64,000 bases of DNA. It comes from Cryptomeria japonica. Its lineage: Eukaryota; Streptophyta; Pinopsida; Cupressales; Cupressaceae. Location of the stretch: positions 312,061,118 to 312,125,117 of the forward strand of contig NC_081408.1 in assembly GCF_030272615.1 (NCBI RefSeq), written 5' to 3'. The notes under the pieces were generated by a model. The model ran no database searches, had not been told where the DNA came from, and saw only the letters and a program-made list of their open reading frames with translations. Shown one piece after another: positions 57,588-64,000 of the stretch (position 1 is its first letter; each line of letters begins with the position of its first letter). A program made the translations under genes and the position numbers.

Positions 57588-58863
57588 TATAGACACTTAA
57601 AAATAATTATTTTAATTATTTTAAAGTTCCTGACATAATTAATTTATTAATTGTGTCAATTGTTAATTCCTCCTCAATATTAATTAATTATAATTAATAT
57701 TGTCACTATAGTTTGTTGATTTATTTATTTAATAAATAAATCCCCTTTTATTCCTCTAAAATCCTCAATATTAAATCTCCCCAAATTCCTCCTCATAACT
57801 AATTAATTTCAATTAATTAGTTAACCTAGGTGATTCCTACAAATCACCTTTTTTGCTAATCCATCATTAACCTAATCAATTGTTCTAGAAATTCCCTATA
57901 CTCACTTAGCATTATTCTTCTAATTTTTAATTCCCTCCACTCATTCTCTCTCCTAGTCAAATCCTCCTACAAATCTCATCTACCCTAATCCCACCTAATC
58001 CTTCTTCTAATCCCTCTCCTAATGAGTTTTTAGTGGCTAACCATCATGATTAGCCACAAAGTCAACTCCTTGTCCCTTCCATCCAACCACTCTCCTTAAA
58101 TTCTCTTTTCCTAGGTGAATGTGAGATTTTCAAAATCTCACATTCCTCTAGGCATCCCATCCTCCAAGGAATTTTTAATTCCTCCTTATTCCTCCAATCC
58201 CCATGAGCATCCTTTTTAAATAATTATTAATTATTCATTTCCATCCCTCAAGGAATATCCTATCCCTTATTCTTCCCAAGGTGCATTGGGAAGTCTTCCC
58301 AATGAAACTTGAGGAGTGTGGAGACAAGAAATGCCTTTAAGGCATATCTCTTGGTCTCCACACCTCCTCTTGGGCCTTGTGTGGGCTCACAAGAAATATT
58401 GACCCTCCATATTGGGTCAATCCTATCCCTCCATTTCTCCTCCTCTCTTCTTATAAATTGAGGACTTCATCCCCTCATATCTCATCTCCAAATATTGTAA
58501 GTGCATGCTGCTAATTTTCTTATTAAAATCCATCTAGATACCCAAACTCTTTCCAAATCATCCCCACTTGAATATTTAGCCACTTTGATCCTCATCCACA
58601 ACTTCACTCTTCCATCCATCTATCCATCTGCATCCTCATTTGTGCACACTTTGGAGAGCCAACCACATATCTACATTGGACCAATCCAATCAAGCTAAGG
58701 AGAGGTGCATTCTTGGCTTCATCAAGAGTCCAAATCGGAGGAACAAGAGAACTCTCTTGTCAAGGTATCATATATTGTTGTTTTATGTCTTTTATTTCCA
58801 TATTTTGTGCTTTGATTTGAATTAACAATCTAACCTTGCACCAAGATATTTTCCCTTGGTTCA
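57588..58863 (+). repeat. Solo LTR in Gyp-H integrase
   Basis: 1276 bp with duplication GTAGC at 57583-57587 and 58864-58868. Ends TATAGACACTTAAAAAT (probably TGTAGACAC originally) and CCCTTGGTTCA. It has a TATA-like CTTATAAATTGAGG near 58450 followed by a CATC-rich leader, which suggests plus orientation. No body or second LTR is present. Removing it with one GTAGC restores the host codons RVVAIHEK. Confidence 0.85.
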
Positions 58864-59805
58864 GTAGCTATTCATGAGAAGAATCCCACTATGCCACTTC
58901 AATCTGTCATTGAAATATGACCTTTTTCTAAGTGGGGACTAGACTTCATTGGAATGATCAATCTACCTTCCTCAACATAGTACAAATACATCTTTATCAC
59001 TGTTGATTATTGCACTAGATGGTCAGAAGCCAAAGCCTTGAAACTTTGCACAAACAGTGTACTAATCAAGTTTCTTGAAGAGAATATCATAAGTTTTGTA
59101 TGGCCTCACACATTGGAGTGTGATAATAGCCCTACATTATCATCTTTGAAGTTCTCCAATTGGACATTTGAGTAATGGGATAACATTGAAATTTTCTTGA
59201 AGTATTGTCCACAAGGTAATGGGTTGGTGGAATCTATGAACAAAAATTTGTTGAGTGCAATCAAGAAGTTGTTGGACAATATTCCCAAGGATTAGCATAC
59301 ATAGTTGAGATTTGCCGTCGAGGTAGATAAAACCCAAACTAAGAATTCCTTGGGAACATCCCCATATCATCTAGTTTATGGGCAGGACCCAGTCTTTCTA
59401 GTCCAATTGAGAATCCCAACTCTACAGTTTCTACAAGAATATTTGGAAGGTGAAGACAAAGTTCAGACATGTATCTCCTAGTTGTTGCATCTAAAAGAAA
59501 AGAGAGATCGGATATTGGAGAATTTTGCTAAGCATCAGAGAATTTTTCTAAGCATCAGGAGGTGGTCAAGCACTGGTTTGACAAATAGACCAAGATCAAG
59601 TCATTTTGGATTTCTTACTTGGTCTTATGTTGGGACAAGGCCCATGAGAGAAAATTAGATCATGTCAAGTTTGACAAGTTATAGATGGACCCATATCAGA
59701 TCTCTGAAATCCTAGGGGATAATGCATTTAATTTGAAGACCCTAATAGTAGAGGACATTCTATTGCTCATTAATGGACAATTCCTCAAGAACTATTTCCA
59801 ATTGT
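58864..59805 (+). pseudogene. Gyp-H integrase core and C-terminus
   Basis: FSKWGLDFIGMINLPSS (first Asp), ITVDYCTRWSEAKAL, LECDNSPTLSS (second Asp) and CPQGNGLVESMNKNLLSAI (Glu), then SLGTSPYHLVYGQDPVF. The C-terminal GPY-like part is shifted in frame (MDPYQISEILGDNAFNLKTL) and the protein ends at FLKNYFQL, 59805. At least six stops. Confidence 0.85.
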
Positions 59806-60637
59806 AGGTTTCCTTATAAAACCTATCTTGTATATAATTAGATTAGGTTTCCCTTTTGTTTTTGTTTTTTTTGTCTGCTTTCCTATTTGTTTTTGAATTT
59901 CTCATTTTGGGATTTTGGTTTCGGTTTTGGGTAGGTTGGGTGTTGGTTTCCCTTGATCTTGTTCACTCAAGTGGTTTTGCTTAGGTCTAAGTTTTCTAGT
60001 GTCTTAAATGATTGAAATCTCCATTTGCGAAAAAGGTTGGTTTCCTTTGCACAAGTCTAGTTTTATTCAACTAATGTTGTATCTTGCAATGGAAATATTG
60101 AGATTGTTATAATTCACACACCTAATCAATTTATCCAAATCATTTAGATTCCTTGGGAGAAGTTGTGGCCACTGAAAATCTTACATCATTCTTTAGCACC
60201 ATTGGAATTCCCAAGCCCATAGTAAGCTTCATTGGTAACAATCCAAAATATTGAATTGGCAGAAATAGAAAATGCACTATCAAAAGACAGAAAAGATGAT
60301 AAAAATGAAAAGAAATATCAAAGAATTAGCTTTGGGAATACACAGATAACTCCATCAGGGCTATGGGTGCTTGGCTGGCAGTGGAGCAATAATCACGGGA
60401 ATTTCAGTGACAACCTCGTTGGGAATATGGACGCTTGAGTGGCAGTGAGGCAATGTGCAGGATGCTCTTGAAGAATACATATTTTTAGCTGGTCATAGTT
60501 AATCCTAAGAGTCTTGATGGTCGTGTGAGATGCAATTAATGCATACGCACACACTTAATAAATCATGGATGAAACTTTTTAAACATGGGTTCTAGCCCTG
60601 AAGTGTTTTTGAACACTTCCCCCATGGAGTCACCAAC
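59806..60637. other. Non-coding region after Gyp-H pol
   Basis: T-rich sequence, then 60230-60640 with two similar words (GGGTGCTTGGCTGGCAGTGG and GGACGCTTGAGTGGCAGTGA) about 75 bp apart. No gene. Just before the next LTR the minus strand reads GTTGGTGACTCCATGGGGG, close to a Ty3 primer binding site. Confidence 0.5.
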
Positions 60638-61118
60638 TGTTGTCACCTAATCACACATCACCCCATTTCAAATGGGGAACCCCTATATTTTTGGTCCACT
60701 TAGTCTTTTGGTTGTCATCTTTTGGGTAACTTTGGGCAGTATTTTCTTTGATCTCCTTAGGTCCCTAAGTGATTTGGCAAATTTTGGTTGTATGTAAGTG
60801 TTTTCAAGAAATTTGGCCAAGTCTTGAAGCATTTTTTGCCTAGTTTAAGGTTTTTACCCTTCAAACTTAGAAATGAGGTCAGTAACCTAGTTTTTTGAGA
60901 AATTTGATTGAAGCATTGAAATAATAACCCTTCAAGGAAGCTACTAGTGAAATTTGAGTGAATTTTGAGGAATTACTATTTTTAGTAAGTTTCACTATGT
61001 CCCGAATTGGCCTATTTTTTTGTTTAAACAAACTTACTATTTTTAGCAATGTCTATTTTTAGTAAGTGTCCCTATGCCCCCATTTACCATAATTTCATGT
61101 TTGGAAGAGATTACTATT
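60638..61118. repeat. LTR copy matching 18611-19100, interrupted
   Basis: It starts TGTTGTCACCTAATCACACATC and is alignable with 18611-19100 until about 61113, where it breaks. It may be the 3' LTR of plus-strand Gyp-H or, judging by the adjacent primer-site-like motif, the 5' LTR of a minus-strand element. The remainder is outside the window or displaced by the following insertions. Confidence 0.55.
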
Positions 61119-61386
61119 ATAGAGATATGCTTTTTCATGATTGATGTCAAATAGTGTGGTCTGGATAGGTTCTAGTCCAGACATCAATAAAGTTAGCTAT
61201 AGTGTTGAAGTATTTGCGGTTATGTTTTTGGACCGGAGGTCACTATGATTGGTAGTACAGTGTGAATGTTAACAAACTATATTGGAAGATGATTTCATTG
61301 TTATCAAATTTTTTTATATGGGGAGGACAGTTGGAAGCTTGATTTTGGTGGTCCAGGTGTGATGGTATGATGAAATAATAAGTATC
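61119..61386. other. Possible Copia LTR fragment
   Basis: AGATATGCTTTTTCATG and GATTGATGTCAA resemble the start of the Cop-1 LTR only loosely. It lies between the broken LTR and Cop-3. No gene. Confidence 0.25.
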
Positions 61387-62731
61387 TGGTAGAATACTGA
61401 GAGGGGGGGTGAATAAGTATATTGAAAAACTAATACAAAGTTCCCAAACTTAAACTTAGTCAAACAAAGTAAACATATCTCAGTCAAGATTAATATTCAT
61501 AAGAACACTTGACATCAACCGATTTAACTATTATGACAACTTTAACAGTAAACAACTTTAATCTAGTAAACATCCACAATGCTTAATCATAACTCAACAT
61601 ATTCAACTCTCAATGCTTCTACTTAACATCCCTTATCATAAATAAACCACATCAACAAATAAGATCACAACCACAAAAGCATTCACCACTTGACACAAAT
61701 GTTTATATGTGCTATCTGAACTCTTCTGAAGTTTGCCCTATTAGGAGCCAAGCATGTTAAAGCTTTACAATAAGTCCGGTTAAGAGATAATTCTGGTTAG
61801 GAATCACCTGGTTAATGGATTTACAAATATGCCTTGATAAAAAGCACAATACCCTATTAGGAGTTTCCTTGCTGGAGGATTTAAGAATCCAAGCTAATGG
61901 ACCACCTTGTTAGAGGATTTAATGAGTAACAAATCTTGTTAGAGGTTACCCAGTTAAGCAATTTCACTTCTGCTATAATTGTTAGAAAACAATAGGTTTT
62001 CTTGATCTATCTGAGTAGCACTACATTTGCTTGATTAGATCCTTCTAAGCTTCAATCTGCCTTCACTCAAAGTGCAGATCCATTCACTGGTTAGGCAACT
62101 ACACACTCAATGGGTTTTCATCAATCATGCCAACAACCTTTACAAACAACTTCATCGACCTTAAACAAAAATCAATTAGGTCGGTAACACAGCAAAAACC
62201 TAATTCTTATCATCGAGATTACAAACAAGTCGGTACAATCTTGACCGTTAGAAATCGTGACAATCTCTTCACATTCTTCAAGAAAATTCCAACCACTCTA
62301 TGATCACCACTTCATCGGACTTTGTAACTCATCATGCATTGTGCATTAGATTCAATCCACTTTTCTCCTTCCCTAGACAAAAACAAACACGCCAAATAAA
62401 TTTGAACATATCCTCATTCAATGATCACACGTGTCTCCATCATTACCGCTTATAAGACAATAAACCATCAAACTTGATCGGTTAGGGTTTAATAGCTAAT
62501 AGGGTTTACCGGTTGCATTACATAGAAATGTTTAACCCTTTACACCGGTTCACCAAATCAACTTAAAAACTTTACATACCGGTTTAACAACATCTTCCAC
62601 AAAGCTCTTCTTACTGGTTACTAGCCAATATCAAAAACAACAATATCAGCAATAACATAAATAACATTATTGGTTCAATTGACATCAATGACAACATATC
62701 ATTAATGCAATCTCTATGAAAAATACCAACA
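61387..62731 (-). repeat. Cop-3 3' LTR
   Basis: About 1345 bp, with plus-strand start TGGTAGAATACTGAGAGG (related LTRs start TGTTAG), conserved G-run before GTGAAT, many ACCGGTT words (62500-62630) and end AAAATACCAACA. Repeats of the word GTTAGAGGA lie at 61840-61930. Confidence 0.75.
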
Positions 62732-62747
62732 ATCTCCCCCTTTGGCA
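62732..62747 (-). other. Cop-3 polypurine tract
   Basis: The minus strand reads TGCCAAAGGGGGAGAT against the LTR, identical to Cop-2 and LARD-A. Confidence 0.88.
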
Positions 62748-63060
62748 TTGATGGCAATACAAATATCAACGCCTCTAATTGCTGCTAAGATTGGTGAATA
62801 GGAATCCTGGTTTACATTACCAAGTATTCACCTTGGTCTATATGTCTTCATCCTGTCATTGGTTCACCTAATCAGACACGTAATTCTTCTACCCTTTTGA
62901 CAGCAATGCCAAAGTGAAAGTAAAACATGTAATTGTGCTCTCATTGTGCATCAACATCATTCTACAACTTGATGCTACCCCTGTGGAATACATCCAATTC
63001 TTCATCAATCCATGTAAAATTTTGCAAGTGATTCAGGGACTGATGCAATCAGCATCATGC
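62748..63060 (-). other. Cop-3 3' untranslated region
   Basis: Non-coding sequence between the RNase H stop and the purine tract. The plus-strand frame at 62914-63318 is a shadow of the RNase H gene. Confidence 0.6.
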
Positions 63061-64000
63061 TTAACTAACTTCATGAAGAGGGACAACCCCCAATTGACTT
63101 CTAAGATACTCGAAAGTGGTCTTCGACAGAGGTTTGGTAAATATATCTGCAAGTTGCATCTTCGTAGAAATATGCTCCAAGATAACATCTTTACTTTGAA
63201 CATTTTCCCTCAAGAAGTGATATTTCAATTCAATGTGCGTAGTCCTTGCGTGCAAAATAGGATTTTTAGAAATGTTTATTGCACTTGTATTATCACACAT
63301 AATCTTTATTGGTTCTGATATTTCCATCTTCAAACCTTCCAAAATGTACCTCATCCACATAGCTTGTGTGCAATTGATATAAGCTACTACATATTCAGCT
63401 TCAATAGTAGATTGTGAAGTAAAACTCTGCTTTTTACTACTCCAAGAGACTAGCCTTCCTCCTAGAAAGAATTCGCCACCGGCAGTACTCTTCCGGTCAT
63501 TAATATTTCTTGCCCAATCAGCATCTGTGTATGCTTTCAAATCAAAATTTCCACCATATGTATACCATAACCCATAGTCAACAGTACATTTCAGATATCT
63601 AAAAATTCTCTTGGTTGCCATCAAATGTGCCTCCTTTGGATTCTTCTAAAATCTAGCAACAATACCAACTGCATGGGCAATATCAGGTCGACTGTGAACA
63701 ACATAGTGTAATTTGCCTGTCATTGACCTGTATTCCTGTTCATCTACGATCTTAGATGCATCTTCCTTGGACAATTTACAACCTATAACCATTGGGGTTC
63801 CAACTGGTTTACAGTCACTCATACCAAAAGTCTTCAAAACCTCTTTCACATACTTGGATTGAGTAATGAAAATACCATTCTTCATCTGTTGTATCTGTAA
63901 GCCTATGAAAAAATTTATTTCCCCTACTAATGACATCTCAAATTCATTCTTCATTTCATCTGCGAAACAATTACTCATGTCATCATTAACTCCAAATATA
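63061..64000 (-). pseudogene. Cop-3 RT end and RNase H
   Basis: Open to the window edge (IFGVNDD), then FFIGLQIQQMKNGIFITQSK, KPVGTPMVIGCKLSK and HSRPDIAHAVGIVARF, then one stop (about 63643) before RIFRYLKCTVDYGLWY. RNase H follows with its acidic residues: YTDADWARNINDRKSTAGG, STIEAEYVVAY, IMCDNTSAINISKNP and LADIFTKPLS. It ends GVVPLHEVS at 63061. Apart from the single stop it is well preserved. Confidence 0.9.

Larger units (their letters stand above)
61387..64000 (-). mobile_element. Cop-3: Copia element, 3' half in window
   Basis: A minus-strand element whose 3' LTR (61387-62731), purine tract, RNase H and RT end are in the window; the rest lies to the right. Its target duplication would be GTATC (61382-61386), if the LTR start TGGTAGAATACTGAG is right, and needs the far end for proof. 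Confidence 0.85.

Noticed and set aside
62914-63318. A 134-residue plus-strand frame
   Set aside because: Antisense of the Cop-3 RNase H and 3' untranslated region.
1-64000. CRISPR arrays, operons, tRNA or rRNA genes
   Set aside because: No regularly spaced direct repeats with unique spacers and no RNA gene signature; the DNA is plant nuclear.

Overview
This window is plant nuclear repeat DNA. Almost everything recognisable is LTR retrotransposon, mostly nested. No ordinary host gene, tRNA, rRNA or CRISPR array is visible. Copia elements primed by initiator tRNA-Met (TGGTATCAGAGC), Ty3 elements with a second RNase H, non-autonomous LTR elements and AT-rich spacers suggest a seed plant with a large repeat-rich genome. 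A gymnosperm would fit, but that is a guess.

Layout. 1-4926 is AT-rich DNA with TA microsatellites and a GC-rich island inside a possible minus-strand LTR (about 1262-2547). 4932-8356 is a compound of two small non-autonomous elements, one with a zinc-knuckle ORF, ending in an inverted LTR. 8362-11696 is anonymous. 11702-18321 is a complete non-autonomous element (LARD-A, TSD CCATG). It encodes a coiled-coil/zinc-knuckle protein and a long second protein unlike Gag or Pol.

From about 18611 to the window end lies an old plus-strand Ty3 element (Gyp-H), readable as ORF1-like region, Gag, protease, RNase H, RT, RNase H and integrase. It is split by Cop-1 (19976-26946, TSD AGAAA), Cop-2 (28277-34025, AATGA), an unclassified 1.07-kb insert (39961-41030), Gyp-2 (41604-54254, GAGAG), LARD-B (54823-57295, GTCCT) and a solo LTR (57588-58863, GTAGC). 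A minus-strand Copia element (Cop-3) begins at 61387 and leaves the window. At several sites, removing the insert and one TSD copy restores the host reading frame codon by codon.

The most striking object is in Gyp-2. Between its integrase and its 3' LTR, antisense to pol, sits a plant-mobile-domain (PMD) gene with what look like three exons and two GT-AG introns. Introns antisense to the genomic RNA would not be spliced out during retrotransposition, so the gene can travel with its introns. Gyp-2 also has a nearly readable pol but no recognisable capsid or zinc-knuckle region. The second notable object is the long unknown protein of the LARD family, present in two copies (12720-15988 and 54837-56296), the second a deletion derivative keeping 14 nt of its 5' LTR.

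All calls come from reading the sequence by eye. Identities, ages and family names finer than Copia or Ty3 need computation.
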